Part shown: piece after piece, positions 43,634 through 52,931 of the stretch
How positions within the stretch are numbered: the stretch's first letter is position 1
Layout of the letters: each line of letters begins with the position of its first letter
Origin: Pseudomonas sp. P8_241
GTDB lineage: Bacteria > Pseudomonadota > Gammaproteobacteria > Pseudomonadales > Pseudomonadaceae
Assembly (NCBI RefSeq): GCF_034008315.1
Contig: NZ_CP125377.1
Span: 2,120,001 to 2,184,000, forward strand
Length of the DNA: 64,000 bases
Direction of reading: 5' to 3'
Program-made: the position numbers and the translations under genes
Notes under the pieces: model-generated
What the model was told of the DNA's origin: nothing
The model's database searches: none
The model's input: only the letters and a program-made list of their open reading frames with translations

Positions 43634-45922
43634 TTACTTCGGTGCGTTGAGGTTCAAGGTCGGCGTTTCATCGAAGAAGTTCCACGGCTTCAATAGCACA
43701 TGCACCCACTCCGTCGGCATGATCGGCCATTCCTCGGCACGGGCGATGTGGGTGGTGCCGGTGGTCAGCCAGACCACGTCGTCGGTGTTCTCGATGGACT
43801 GGTTGTCCTGGGTGAACTGCCCCAGGCCCGAGTCTTTATCCGAGCGGTTCGGGTACTTGCCTTCCGGGTATTTTTCCTCAGGGTTGTACTGCGTCACCCA
43901 CAACTGCTTGTCCATGAAATTCAGGCGATGGTAGAGCCATTCATCCTTGCCGAAGTTGGCGCCCTTGGCCACCGGGTGCGTACCGCCGGCATACGGAATC
44001 AGCTGATAGGAAACGGTGTTGCCTACCTTGTTTTCCTTGCCGGGGTTGCTCAGCAGGCGCACGGTCGACGGGTCGAATTTCTGCGCCGCTTGCTGCTCGG
44101 TGGTGACCACTTTGGTGTCGGTCTGCATGGTACTGGTGCGCGGGCCGCCACGGTCGTTGGGCAACACCACCGGGTTCACTTCAACTAGCGAGTTCTGCTC
44201 GCCGTCCACGTCCATATCGAGGCGGAAGTTATAGATGTGCTGGTGCGTGGTGCCGACGATATTGTGGTCCAGCAAGGTGCCGTAGCGGGTATCTTCCTTG
44301 GCAGTGTCTTCGTGCATGGTTTTGGACTTCACGCCCTTGACCGCTTCGATGCCGGTCGCCCCGGCGTCGATGCCGATGGTGCCGTTCTGCTGGAAGACCC
44401 AGTCGAAGATGTAGTCGTAGTTGCCGACGGTGCTGATCCAGCGCACCACCAGTTCACGACGCTCGGTGCTGAGGTTGGGCTGGCCCATTTCCTGGTGTTT
44501 GTATTCCGGGCCGGCATAGCGTTCGAACACCGCCATGGCGCGCGGGATCGCGGTCGGTGCGCCGGTGTAGTCGGCGATAGTGGCGTCCAGCAACACGGCG
44601 TTTTCCGGGGCGTCTTTGCCACGGGCAATCGGCGAGGTCAGGGTGCCCATGCCGTAGTCGCCGGAATCGAGATACGCCTTGAAGTACCAGCCCACATCGG
44701 GATCGCCGTAAGGCACGATCATGCCGCCCAGCGAGCCTTCGTACATGATTTTGCGTTTCTTGCCCTTGTCGTCATAAGTGACGGTGGACAGGATCGGCCC
44801 GACCCGCGAGTCGAGGCGAACGTGGAAATCCCAGTTCTGCCAGTGAATGCTGTTGCCGGTGATGGTGTAGTTCTTGCCTTCGGGCTCGGTGATTTCCAGC
44901 GGCTTGACCGCCACGCCTTTGCGTCCGCGGCCGTCATACGGCGTCGGTTTCATCGGCACCGGAATGAGCGCATCGTCTTCGATCTTGATCAGTTTTTTCT
45001 GTTCCAGATCGACAATCGCCACCAGACCTTCGATCGGGTGCGCCCAGTAGTTGCCGTCATCGACATTGAGGTAGCTGACGATTTTCAGCAGGCGTTTGTC
45101 CTGGGCCAGGCCGTCCTTGCCGTCGAAATAGCCGACGGTCAGCGGCGTGGCTACAACTTTTTTCACGTCATTGATGCCGCGCTTGGCCAGGGCTTGCGCG
45201 TATTCCGGACTGGTTTCCACGGCGGTTTGGACCGCGATGAAATCGTCCAGGAGCACCATGCCGTGGGCGCCTTCGATCGGCTTCCAGGACTTGAGCTGTT
45301 TGCTGTCCAGGTCTACCAGCGCTTCAATCACATGCTTGCCGTCCAGCACCACAATATTGGCCTGGCGCGGCTGCGTGACGTTTTGTCCGGTGTAGACGAA
45401 ATTCCACACCTGATCCTTCGGCGGTGTCTTGACCGAGATTTCGGTGAAGCGAAAACCGGGCTTGTAGTTTTCCGATTGCTTGACGATGTCCACCGCTGCC
45501 GTGATTTCAGCGGCGCTCAGCGGGTTAAGCGGGCTGGGGCGGGTTTCGACGACAAAGGTCGTGTCCAGTCCGGACTGGAACACCTGATTGATGAAGTCCT
45601 TGGACATGAAGGCCGTCTTGTCCTTGAACACCACCGGCACCGTCAGCTCCATACGCTTACCGTTGAGCATGGCCACTTTGCTGTTCGGCTTGACCTTGAG
45701 GTAGACCCCGTCCTTGGCGATGGTGAACAGATTGGCATAGTCGTCCCACTTCACCGTGGCGCCAAACTCCTCAAGGCCTGCTTGCAGCGGCACCATTTCG
45801 GCGTGACCGCCGTGGGCCTGGGCATTGCTTGCCCAGAAAGGCAGGCCGATGGCGCTCAGGGAGATAGCCAGGGCGAGCCGGGCAAAGGGTGATCTTTTGG
45901 GCGACGCTTTGGAGCTGAACAT
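43634..45922 (-). CDS. tynA: Primary-amine oxidase (copper/TPQ)
   Basis: The 762-residue periplasmic enzyme oxidises phenylethylamine or tyramine to the aldehyde with H2O2 and ammonia. It has a signal peptide ending ASNAQA, the extra N-terminal domain found in E. coli TynA (MVPLQAGLEEFGATVKWDDYANLF), and the TPQ motif TVGNYDYIFDW, whose Tyr becomes topaquinone. Copper His candidates are at GTTHQHIYNFRLDMDVDG. ATG at 45922 starts the signal peptide. The aldehyde would need FeaB to enter the paa route; feaB is not in this window. Confidence 0.95.
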   Translation of the reverse strand: MFSSKASPKRSPFARLALAISLSAIGLPFWASNAQAHGGHAEMVPLQAGLEEFGATVKWDDYANLFTIAKDGVYLKVKPNSKVAMLNGKRMELTVPVVFKDKTAFMSKDFINQVFQSGLDTTFVVETRPSPLNPLSAAEITAAVDIVKQSENYKPGFRFTEISVKTPPKDQVWNFVYTGQNVTQPRQANIVVLDGKHVIEALVDLDSKQLKSWKPIEGAHGMVLLDDFIAVQTAVETSPEYAQALAKRGINDVKKVVATPLTVGYFDGKDGLAQDKRLLKIVSYLNVDDGNYWAHPIEGLVAIVDLEQKKLIKIEDDALIPVPMKPTPYDGRGRKGVAVKPLEITEPEGKNYTITGNSIHWQNWDFHVRLDSRVGPILSTVTYDDKGKKRKIMYEGSLGGMIVPYGDPDVGWYFKAYLDSGDYGMGTLTSPIARGKDAPENAVLLDATIADYTGAPTAIPRAMAVFERYAGPEYKHQEMGQPNLSTERRELVVRWISTVGNYDYIFDWVFQQNGTIGIDAGATGIEAVKGVKSKTMHEDTAKEDTRYGTLLDHNIVGTTHQHIYNFRLDMDVDGEQNSLVEVNPVVLPNDRGGPRTSTMQTDTKVVTTEQQAAQKFDPSTVRLLSNPGKENKVGNTVSYQLIPYAGGTHPVAKGANFGKDEWLYHRLNFMDKQLWVTQYNPEEKYPEGKYPNRSDKDSGLGQFTQDNQSIENTDDVVWLTTGTTHIARAEEWPIMPTEWVHVLLKPWNFFDETPTLNLNAPK

Positions 45923-46108
45923 GTGGGAGATCCTGGGAAAAGCCGGGTACGGGCATTCCTGCACTTTGTTACAACCGGTCAATGACTGCATTTGAATGCC
46001 TGCCAGATTTCTTTGCTTCTGTGCCGTCATCCAGCTTTGCTGACGGATGGCGCAATGGCAAGCAGACAAAGTGTGGGGCCAATGGGCCGCAAGTCATTGC
46101 TTTGCGTT

Positions 46109-46127
46109 AATAGGAAGCATTACTATT
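46109..46127 (+). promoter_or_regulatory. Candidate Fur box upstream of the ECF sigma gene
   Basis: AATAGGAAGCATTACTATT is an imperfect 19-bp palindrome matching about 10 of 19 Fur consensus positions, 27 bp before the sigma start. The match is weak, but position and operon type support it. Confidence 0.4.
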
Positions 46128-46154
46128 CGCGCCCCGTCCTCACAGCACACTGCA

Positions 46155-46655
46155 ATGACCCTCAAGTTGCCCCGCAGACACGGCTTTTTCGAGCATTACG
46201 AAGAGTTGGTTGGCACCTGGACCCGTCGACTGAGAAATCGTCAGCAGGCCGAGGACCTGGCCCACGACACCTTCGTGCGTGTGCTCGAGTCGGATTCGGC
46301 GAAGGTGGAGCAACCACGGGCGTATCTGCACCAGACCGCGCGCAATATCGCGGTCGATGGTTATCGGCGCGAGGATCGACGGGGCGCCATGGAGTCCGAG
46401 GCGATTGATCTCAGTGAGTCGCCCAACGGCGACCCGGAGCATTTCATGCAGGCGATCCAGTTGGCCGACTCCATCGAACGGGCGCTCACCGAGCTGCCGG
46501 TCAATTGCCGCAAGGTGTTTGTCTGGCAGAAAATCGAAGGCCTGACCCAGGCTGAAATCGCCGAACGCCTGGGACTGTCAAAGAACATGGTGGAAAAGTA
46601 TATGATCCGCACGCTGCGGCATCTGCGCGACCGCCTTGAAGGACTGCAATCATGA
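46155..46655 (+). CDS. FecI-type ECF sigma factor
   Basis: The 166-residue sigma-70-family factor has region 2 (FEHYEELVGTWTRRLRNRQQAEDLAHDTFVRVLE, YLHQTARNIAVDGYRR) and region 4 (LTELPVNCRKVFVWQKIEGLTQAEIAERLGLSKNMVEKYMIRTLRHL). It would direct transcription of the TonB receptor gene downstream upon signalling through the adjacent FecR. The ATG at 46155 lacks a clear Shine-Dalgarno sequence. An upstream in-frame extension crosses the Fur-like site and is not used. Confidence 0.9.
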   Translation: MTLKLPRRHGFFEHYEELVGTWTRRLRNRQQAEDLAHDTFVRVLESDSAKVEQPRAYLHQTARNIAVDGYRREDRRGAMESEAIDLSESPNGDPEHFMQAIQLADSIERALTELPVNCRKVFVWQKIEGLTQAEIAERLGLSKNMVEKYMIRTLRHLRDRLEGLQS

Positions 46656-46684
46656 TATGCGGTGGCTTGTTTAGGCACTGGCGA

Positions 46685-46753
46685 AGCCTGCGATCTTTTG
46701 GCGGCATTGAAATCGCTGAAGATCAAAAGATCGCAGCCTTCGGCAGCTCCTAC
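46685..46753. repeat. REP inverted pair (GCTGCGATCTTTT type)
   Basis: A short left copy (46685-46699) and a full right copy (46725-46753) lie between the sigma and FecR genes, inside the cassette. Confidence 0.75.
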
Positions 46754-46800
46754 GCCCTTACGCGGCGTGAATTCCCTTACCCAGCCAAACAGGAACTTCC

Positions 46801-47784
46801 ATGATGGATACTCGTGATTGTGCGTGCGGGAAAACAACGGTTCGCGATGAGGCGGCGCAGTGGTTTGTGCGGTTGCAGGAGCCTGTCGTCGATGTCGATA
46901 TGCGCCGCCGGTTCCAGGACTGGCTGGACGAACATCCCCAGCACCGAACCGAATTCGATCTGCTCCAGGGTTTGTGGAAAGCCGCCGACCTGGTGCCGGC
47001 CGCGCGGTTGCGGGCTTTGTGTGAACCGCCGCCGGAGCGTCGCCAGCGTCGTCCAGTGTTGCGTTACGCGGTGGCGGCGAGTGTTTTGGCTGTGGCCCTC
47101 GGGCTGGGGTTGTTCAGTGGATTGAATCGCCCAACCCCTTACACCGCCGAGTTTTCCACAGCCTTGGGCGAGCGGCGTCAAGTGGCATTGCCGGATGGCT
47201 CGGTGGTCGACCTCGACAGCCGCAGCCGGATTCAGGTGCGCTTTGAAGAGGATCGTCGCAGCGTCGAGTTGGCCGAAGGCGAAGCGATGTTCAGCGTTCA
47301 GCACGACACCAGCCGGCCCTTTGTGGTCGAGGCCGGGAGCGGCAAGGTCACGGTCACCGGTACGCGCTTCGATGTGCGCCGAGGCAACAGCGATACCCGG
47401 GTTGTCGTGGAGCAGGGCACCGTCAAGGTTCAGGGACGTGAAGCCGCCGACAGTGATTTCATCAATCTCACTGCAGGCCTTGGCACCCATGTCGACACCC
47501 AAGGCAAGGTCGCGGCCGCTTACGCGGTCAACCCGGCCGAACTCACGGCCTGGCGCAGCGGCAAACTGGTGTTCAACAACGCCAGCCTGGCCGACGTCGT
47601 GGAGCAGGTCTCGCGTTATCGCCAGAAGCCACTGAAGGTCGGCAACCCGGCGGTGGGCAATCTGCGCCTGACCAGCGTGTTCAAATCCGACAACACCGAC
47701 GCGCTGCTCAAAGCCTTGCCGAACATCCTGCCGGTGGCCGTGCACACCCTCGATGACGGCAGCCAGGAAATAATCTCAAAATAA
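46801..47784 (+). CDS. FecR-type anti-sigma / sigma regulator
   Basis: The 327-residue protein has an N-terminal DUF4880 domain (RDEAAQWFVRLQEPVVDVDMRRRFQDWLDEHPQHRTEFDLLQGLW), a membrane segment at about 88-107 and a periplasmic FecR domain (GERRQVALPDGSVVDLDSRSRIQVRF). A C-terminal STN-like region follows (SLADVVEQVSRYRQKPLKVG). It relays the receptor's ligand state to the ECF sigma factor. AGGAA precedes ATG at 46801. Confidence 0.92.
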   Translation: MMDTRDCACGKTTVRDEAAQWFVRLQEPVVDVDMRRRFQDWLDEHPQHRTEFDLLQGLWKAADLVPAARLRALCEPPPERRQRRPVLRYAVAASVLAVALGLGLFSGLNRPTPYTAEFSTALGERRQVALPDGSVVDLDSRSRIQVRFEEDRRSVELAEGEAMFSVQHDTSRPFVVEAGSGKVTVTGTRFDVRRGNSDTRVVVEQGTVKVQGREAADSDFINLTAGLGTHVDTQGKVAAAYAVNPAELTAWRSGKLVFNNASLADVVEQVSRYRQKPLKVGNPAVGNLRLTSVFKSDNTDALLKALPNILPVAVHTLDDGSQEIISK

Positions 47785-47882
47785 AATTCAGGTTTTTTTC
47801 GAGTTCATCGTCTTCCTGTTCAACTGCAACTGGTTTGCATTAACAAGCGCACACTCTTGCGATCCACAGGACTACGTTCGAC

Positions 47883-50306
47883 GTGAAGAAATCCACCGCT
47901 AAAAACAACAAACCCACCTGGTTGCCCTTGGCCCTTGCGCTGGCGGTCAACTTCGCGCTGCCTCAGGCCCATGCTGGCGAAGCGATCCACATTGCGGCGC
48001 AACCGCTGGGGCAGGCCTTGAGCCAGTTGGGCCAGCAGACTTCGCTACAGGTGTTTTTCAGCCCTGATCTGGTGGCCGGCAAGCAGGCGCCGGCGGTGGA
48101 CGGCAATATTTCTCCGGAAGAAGCGCTGCGTCAGCTGCTGCAAGGCAGCGGATTGCAATACCAGATCGATGAAGGCTCAGTGACTTTGATGCCGGTAACG
48201 ACCTCGGCGGCCAACGGTCCACTGGAACTGGGCGTGACTGACATCAAAGTGGTTGGTGACTGGCTCGGCGATGCCGATGCCGCTGTGGTGCAAAACCATC
48301 CGGGCGCACGGACGGTGATTCGCCGCGAGGCCATGGTCGAGCAGGGCGCGATGAACGTCGGCGACGTGCTCAAGCGCGTTCCGGGCGTGCAGGTGCAGGA
48401 CGCCAACGGCACCGGTGGCAGCGACATTTCCCTGAACGTGGGCGTGCGCGGCCTGACGTCGCGCCTGTCGCCACGCTCCACCGTGCTGATCGACGGCATC
48501 CCGGCGGCGTTTGCGCCTTACGGCCAGCCGCAACTGTCCATGGCGCCGATTTCCTCGGGTAACCTCGACAGCATCGACGTGGTACGTGGCGCCGGCTCCG
48601 TGCGCTACGGGCCACAGAACGTTGGCGGCGTGATCAACTTCGTGACCCGTGCGATTCCGCAGCAAGCTTCTGCGGAAATCGGCACCACAATGGAAACCTC
48701 CCAGCACGGAGGCTGGAAGCACATCGACACCGCGTTCATGGGCGGCACCGCCGACAACGGCATGGGGGTGGCGCTGTTGTACTCAGGCGTGAACGGCAAC
48801 GGCTACCGTGAAAGCAACAACGGCAACGACATCGACGACGTGATCCTCAAGACCCACTGGGCGCCCACTGATTACGACGACTTCAGCCTCAATTTCCACT
48901 ACTACGACGCCAAGGCCGACATGCCCGGCGGCCTGACGCAGGCGCAGTACGACGCCGACCCGTTCCAGTCCGTGCGCGACTACGACAATTTCAGCGGCCG
49001 CCGCAAGGATGTGTCGTTCAAGTGGACGCGGCAGATCGATGATCGCACCCAGGCCGAAGTGCTGACTTACTACACCGACAGCTTTCGCGGCAGCACCATC
49101 GCCGCCCGTGACCTGAAGACCCTCAGTTCTTACCCGCGCACCTATTACACCTTCGGTATCGAGCCTCGCGTGTCGCACATTTTTGACGTGGGCCCGACCA
49201 CCCAGGAAGTCAGCGTCGGTTATCGCTATTTGAAAGAGGGCATGCACGAGGAGGCCAGCCGTGTGGCACTGGTCAACAACGAGCCCGTCGTGCGTCCGGG
49301 TTCGGACGGCCATGTCTATCAGGACCGCACAGGGGGCACCGAGGCCAATTCGATCTACATCGACAACAAGATCGACGTGGGCAACTGGACTGTTACGCCG
49401 GGTATTCGCTTCGAGCACATCAGCACCGACTGGCATGAGCGTCCGGTGCTCGACACCGCCGGAAAACCGGTGCAGGAGAAGAAGCGCAGCATCGAAAGCA
49501 ACGAGCCACTGCCAGCCCTGAGCGTGATGTATCACATGTCCGAGGCCTGGAAACTTTTCGCCAATTACGAGACTTCGTTCGGCGCCCTGCAGTATTTCCA
49601 GTTGGGTCAGGGCGGTATCGGCGACAACACGGCTAACGGCCTGGAGCCGGAAAAGGCCAAGACCTATGAAATCGGTACGCGCTACAACGATGACGTGTGG
49701 GGCGGCGAAGTGACGCTGTTCTACATCGACTTTGACGACGAGCTGCAATACATCAGCAACGACGTGGGCTGGACCAACCTGGGCGCGACCAAGCACCAAG
49801 GCATTGAAGCGTCCGTGCATTACGACATGGCCGCGCTGAACCCGATGCTGGACGGCCTCACCGCCAATGCCGGTTTCACCTACACCCGCGCCACCTACGA
49901 AGGCGATATTCCGGGCTTCAAGGGCCGTGACCTGCCGTTTTACTCCCGGCAAGTGGCCACCGCAGGCCTGCGCTACGACATCAACCGCTGGACCTACAAC
50001 CTTGATGCATTCGCTCAGTCCAAGCAGCGCTCGCCGGGCACCGGCGTGAACGCTGACGGCAGCTTCAATGGGAACTACATCACCGAAGGCACGGCTGACG
50101 GTCAATTCGGCGACATCCCGGGGTACGTGCTCTGGAACGCCCGGGCCGGCTATGACTTCGGCCCGCAGGTGTCGAACCTGAAACTCGGCGCGGGTGTGAA
50201 GAATATCTTCGACAAGCAGTACTTCACCCGCTCCAGCGACAACAACTCGGGCATGTACGTCGGCGCGCCGCGCACGTTCTTTGTGCAGGCCAGTGTCGGA
50301 TTCTAA
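47883..50306 (+). CDS. TonB-dependent siderophore receptor (FecA-like transducer)
   Basis: The 807-residue outer-membrane receptor has a signal peptide ending PQAHA and an N-terminal signalling (STN) domain (IHIAAQPLGQALSQLGQQTSLQVFFSPDLVAGKQAPAVDGNISPEEALRQLLQGSGLQY). A plug (VGDVLKRVPGVQVQDANGTGGSDISLNVGVRGL) and a 22-strand barrel ending FVQASVGF follow. The STN domain marks it as a transducer acting on the FecR/ECF pair. It resembles ferric-citrate-type receptors (FecA); the ligand is not proven. The start is GTG at 47883. Confidence 0.93.
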   Translation: MKKSTAKNNKPTWLPLALALAVNFALPQAHAGEAIHIAAQPLGQALSQLGQQTSLQVFFSPDLVAGKQAPAVDGNISPEEALRQLLQGSGLQYQIDEGSVTLMPVTTSAANGPLELGVTDIKVVGDWLGDADAAVVQNHPGARTVIRREAMVEQGAMNVGDVLKRVPGVQVQDANGTGGSDISLNVGVRGLTSRLSPRSTVLIDGIPAAFAPYGQPQLSMAPISSGNLDSIDVVRGAGSVRYGPQNVGGVINFVTRAIPQQASAEIGTTMETSQHGGWKHIDTAFMGGTADNGMGVALLYSGVNGNGYRESNNGNDIDDVILKTHWAPTDYDDFSLNFHYYDAKADMPGGLTQAQYDADPFQSVRDYDNFSGRRKDVSFKWTRQIDDRTQAEVLTYYTDSFRGSTIAARDLKTLSSYPRTYYTFGIEPRVSHIFDVGPTTQEVSVGYRYLKEGMHEEASRVALVNNEPVVRPGSDGHVYQDRTGGTEANSIYIDNKIDVGNWTVTPGIRFEHISTDWHERPVLDTAGKPVQEKKRSIESNEPLPALSVMYHMSEAWKLFANYETSFGALQYFQLGQGGIGDNTANGLEPEKAKTYEIGTRYNDDVWGGEVTLFYIDFDDELQYISNDVGWTNLGATKHQGIEASVHYDMAALNPMLDGLTANAGFTYTRATYEGDIPGFKGRDLPFYSRQVATAGLRYDINRWTYNLDAFAQSKQRSPGTGVNADGSFNGNYITEGTADGQFGDIPGYVLWNARAGYDFGPQVSNLKLGAGVKNIFDKQYFTRSSDNNSGMYVGAPRTFFVQASVGF

Positions 50307-50343
50307 AAGCCTTCGCCCGCTCCCTCAGGTGTACACAGTTCCT

Positions 50344-50500
50344 TGTGGCGGGCTTGCCCGCGAAGACGGCTTAACAGCCGACGAAAATGTTGGCTGACCC
50401 ACCGCTTTCGCTGGCAAGCCAGCTCCTACAGTCGCCCGGGGTGTGAGCAGGTTTGGATTGCGACACAGATCCCTTGTAGGAGCCGGCTTGCCGGCGAAGC
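50344..50500. repeat. Degenerate REP cluster
   Basis: Diverged elements (GGCGGGCTTGCCCGCGAAG at about 50346, GCTGGCAAGCCAGCTCCTACA at 50410, TGTAGGAGCCGGCTTGCCGGCGAAGC at 50475) fill the gap between the convergent receptor and MFS genes. Confidence 0.7.
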
Positions 50501-50503
50501 TTT

Positions 50504-51655
50504 TCAGACTTTCAACACCTTCCCGCCAACCGCCACCGCCACCAACAACAACGCCATCAAGGCAAAGGCAAAACTCAAGCTGCTGCCATGGGCGATGAAG
50601 CCGATCAGCGCCGGCCCCGCCAGAATGCCTGCATAACCCAGCGTAGTAATGGCTGGCACGGCAATGCTCTCAGGCATGACGGTCTGTTTGCCCACGGCCG
50701 TGTACAGCACCGGCACAATGTTCGAGCAGCCGGCCCCCAGCAGTGCATAACCCACCAGAGCGGCTTCCCAGTTCGGCGTGAAGGTGGCCAACAGCAGTCC
50801 TGCCGCAGCAATCAACCCCCCGAACACCATCACCCGCGTCGCGCCCAGGCGTCGCACGATCTTGTCTCCGGTTAAACGCCCGGCGGTCATGGTCAGGGCA
50901 AACGCCGCGTAACCCAGCCCCGCATAAGCGGTGTCGATGCCGCGTTCCTGCGCCAGGAACACCGCACTCCAGTCCAGTGCCGCGCCTTCGGCAAGGAACA
51001 CGATGAAGCACATCCCGCCGATAAACAGCACGATCCCGTGGGGAACGGCAAATGCCGGCCCCGAGCTTTCGCTGCCATAGGGCAGCATGTGCGGGACCGC
51101 TTTGGTCAGCGCGATCAGCAACACCACGATCACCACCAGCGTTGCGCCCAGCGGTGAAAGGCCGAGGCCGAGCAGGGCGCTGACGCCCGCAGCGCCGACG
51201 ATCCCGCCCAGGCTGAACAAGCCATGGAAGCCCGACATCATGTTCTTGCCACTGGCGCGCTCGACGATCACCGCTTGCAGGTTGACCGTAGAATCCACCG
51301 TGCCGAGTCCCGCGCCGAACATGAACAGCGCCGCGATCAATGCCGGAATCGACGACACCGTCGCCAGCAGTGGCAGTGCGGCGCAGATCAGCAATGTTCC
51401 ACCGGTCGCCACCCGCCGACAGCCGAAGCGCGTCGCGAGGATTCCGGCCAGCGGCATTGCCAGAATCGAACCCACGCCAAGGCACAACAGCAACAGCCCC
51501 AGGGTGCCTTCATCCAGTGCGGCCCGGGTCTTGGCATAAGGCACCAGCGGCGCCCACGCGGCGATACCGAACCCGGCGATAAAAAACGCGATGCGCGTGG
51601 ACATCTGTTCCAGGCGCCCGGGAACGAATGTGGTCTGGGTGTTGAGGCTGGTCAT
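50504..51655 (-). CDS. MFS transporter (YbjJ-like)
   Basis: The 383-residue carrier has about 12 membrane segments: RIAFFIAGFGIAAWAPLVPYAKTRAALDEGTLGLLLLCLGVGSILAMPLAGILATRFGCRRV shows the MFS motif A region, and AALFMFGAGLGTVDSTVNLQAVIVER follows. Similar to E. coli YbjJ, whose substrate is unknown. ATG at 51655 has AAGGATT upstream and is preferred to an upstream in-frame codon. Confidence 0.83.
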   Translation of the reverse strand: MTSLNTQTTFVPGRLEQMSTRIAFFIAGFGIAAWAPLVPYAKTRAALDEGTLGLLLLCLGVGSILAMPLAGILATRFGCRRVATGGTLLICAALPLLATVSSIPALIAALFMFGAGLGTVDSTVNLQAVIVERASGKNMMSGFHGLFSLGGIVGAAGVSALLGLGLSPLGATLVVIVVLLIALTKAVPHMLPYGSESSGPAFAVPHGIVLFIGGMCFIVFLAEGAALDWSAVFLAQERGIDTAYAGLGYAAFALTMTAGRLTGDKIVRRLGATRVMVFGGLIAAAGLLLATFTPNWEAALVGYALLGAGCSNIVPVLYTAVGKQTVMPESIAVPAITTLGYAGILAGPALIGFIAHGSSLSFAFALMALLLVAVAVGGKVLKV

Positions 51656-51819
51656 ATCAATCCTTGGCAAAAAACGTCGCGTTCCCAAGGGACAGGGATT
51701 GAACGGCGAGGTTCGATCTCTGTCCGGGCGGTTTCGCGGTGATACAGGGCGACATCGTTGCACAGCCGCCGTCTGTTTCGCGATATGTTGAGGCCATTCA
51801 ATGACACGTAGGGGGCGTC

Positions 51820-52806
51820 ATGGCGCAAAGATACGATGCACGGGGCAATATCTACATCGTGGTGGCGCCTGATGAATTGCGCCGCCAGGGAATCGATTTG
51901 CCCGACCACGCCAGCGATGCAGCGCAGTCGCGTGAAACCTGGGCGCTGGCCGCCATCGAGGCTTGCTGTGGCTGGGCTCCCGGCACGCAACCGGCCGGTG
52001 CCAAGGAACATCGCAGCGATGGTTTGCTGGTCGGACCGTTTCAAAACGCGTCACCCTTCGATCTGCTGATCGTCAACACCGATGGGACCTTCGCTGAACG
52101 CAGTGGCAACGGGCTGACGATTTTCTCCCAGGCCCTCAGCGATCAAGGGTTGTTGAACGAAGGCTGTGAACTCAGGGTTCATCACGACAAGGCCGATACG
52201 CCGTCACCGGGGCAAACCTCGGTGAAAGCCGCCCAGGTCGACGGCGTGAACGGTTTCTGGCTTGATCTGGGCCGACCGGGTTTCGGGCCGACGGCGGTCA
52301 GTGCCCATGGGGTTGAAACAGTGCTGTTGAACGGTCGCGAACTCAGCCACGTTGAACAGTTGTCGGCGCTCAACGGTGCCTGGTCGTGCAGTCAGTTCGC
52401 GCGGGTTGGCAATCCCCATTGCGTGACGCTGGTGGAAAGTGCCGATGATCTGCCGAGCAACGAGCAGATGCGCGAGCCGGCACTGGGTGAGGGGCTGACA
52501 CGGATTGCCTACGCCATGCCGGTCGGTGCAGGCAAACCGTGTCCGGCGGGAATCAACCTGCAATGGGCAATGCGCTTGTCCGAAGGGCACATCGCCGCGC
52601 GGGTATTCGAGCGGGGCGAGGGGCCGACGGCATCTTCGGGGACCAGCGCCAGCGCGGTGGCCTGTGCGGCCTGGCGGGTGGGCTGGGTCAGCGCGGGTGA
52701 GATCAAGGTGACGATGCCGGGCGGTACGGCGCCGATTTTGCTGGAAGAGGAGCGGGGGGAGTTGAGTCGGGTCAGCCTGTTTGGTACGGCCCGAATGAGT
52801 GATTGA
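51820..52806 (+). CDS. DapF-fold protein lacking both catalytic cysteines
   Basis: The 328-residue protein follows the diaminopimelate epimerase fold (RYDARGNIYIVVAP, DLLIVNTDGTFAERSGNG, FARVGNPHCVTLVES, RVFERGEGPTASSGTSASAVA). In DapF the two racemising cysteines occur in CGNG and ACGTG. Here both positions are serine (Ser95 in RSGNG, Ser273 in SSGTS). Two-base epimerisation by the DapF mechanism is therefore unlikely; another isomerase/dehydratase-type reaction or a non-enzymatic role is possible. The usual dapF neighbours (lysA, xerC) are absent, so this is a paralog. Confidence 0.8.
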   Translation: MAQRYDARGNIYIVVAPDELRRQGIDLPDHASDAAQSRETWALAAIEACCGWAPGTQPAGAKEHRSDGLLVGPFQNASPFDLLIVNTDGTFAERSGNGLTIFSQALSDQGLLNEGCELRVHHDKADTPSPGQTSVKAAQVDGVNGFWLDLGRPGFGPTAVSAHGVETVLLNGRELSHVEQLSALNGAWSCSQFARVGNPHCVTLVESADDLPSNEQMREPALGEGLTRIAYAMPVGAGKPCPAGINLQWAMRLSEGHIAARVFERGEGPTASSGTSASAVACAAWRVGWVSAGEIKVTMPGGTAPILLEEERGELSRVSLFGTARMSD

Positions 52807-52817
52807 CCTGGAGTTTG

Positions 52818-52887
52818 CTATCGCGAGCAGGCTCGCTCCTACAGTGGATGTGTGTCAGTCACAAAACCTGTAGGAGTGAGCATGCTC
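52818..52887. repeat. REP inverted pair, one arm degenerate
   Basis: TATCGCGAGCAGGCTCGCTCCTACAG at 52818 and a decayed TGTAGGAGTGAGCATGCTC at 52869 lie between the convergent DapF-like gene and codA. Confidence 0.7.
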
Positions 52888-52931
52888 CGGGCGGCGATCC
52901 GACGATGGGGCCAGCCCAGTCAATGCATAGC

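Noticed and set aside
46047..46154. N-terminal extension of the ECF sigma factor
   Set aside because: It crosses the Fur-like site and has no sigma similarity; region 2 begins just after 46155.
51820..52806. Canonical dapF
   Set aside because: Both catalytic cysteines are missing and the lysA-dapF-xerC context is absent.
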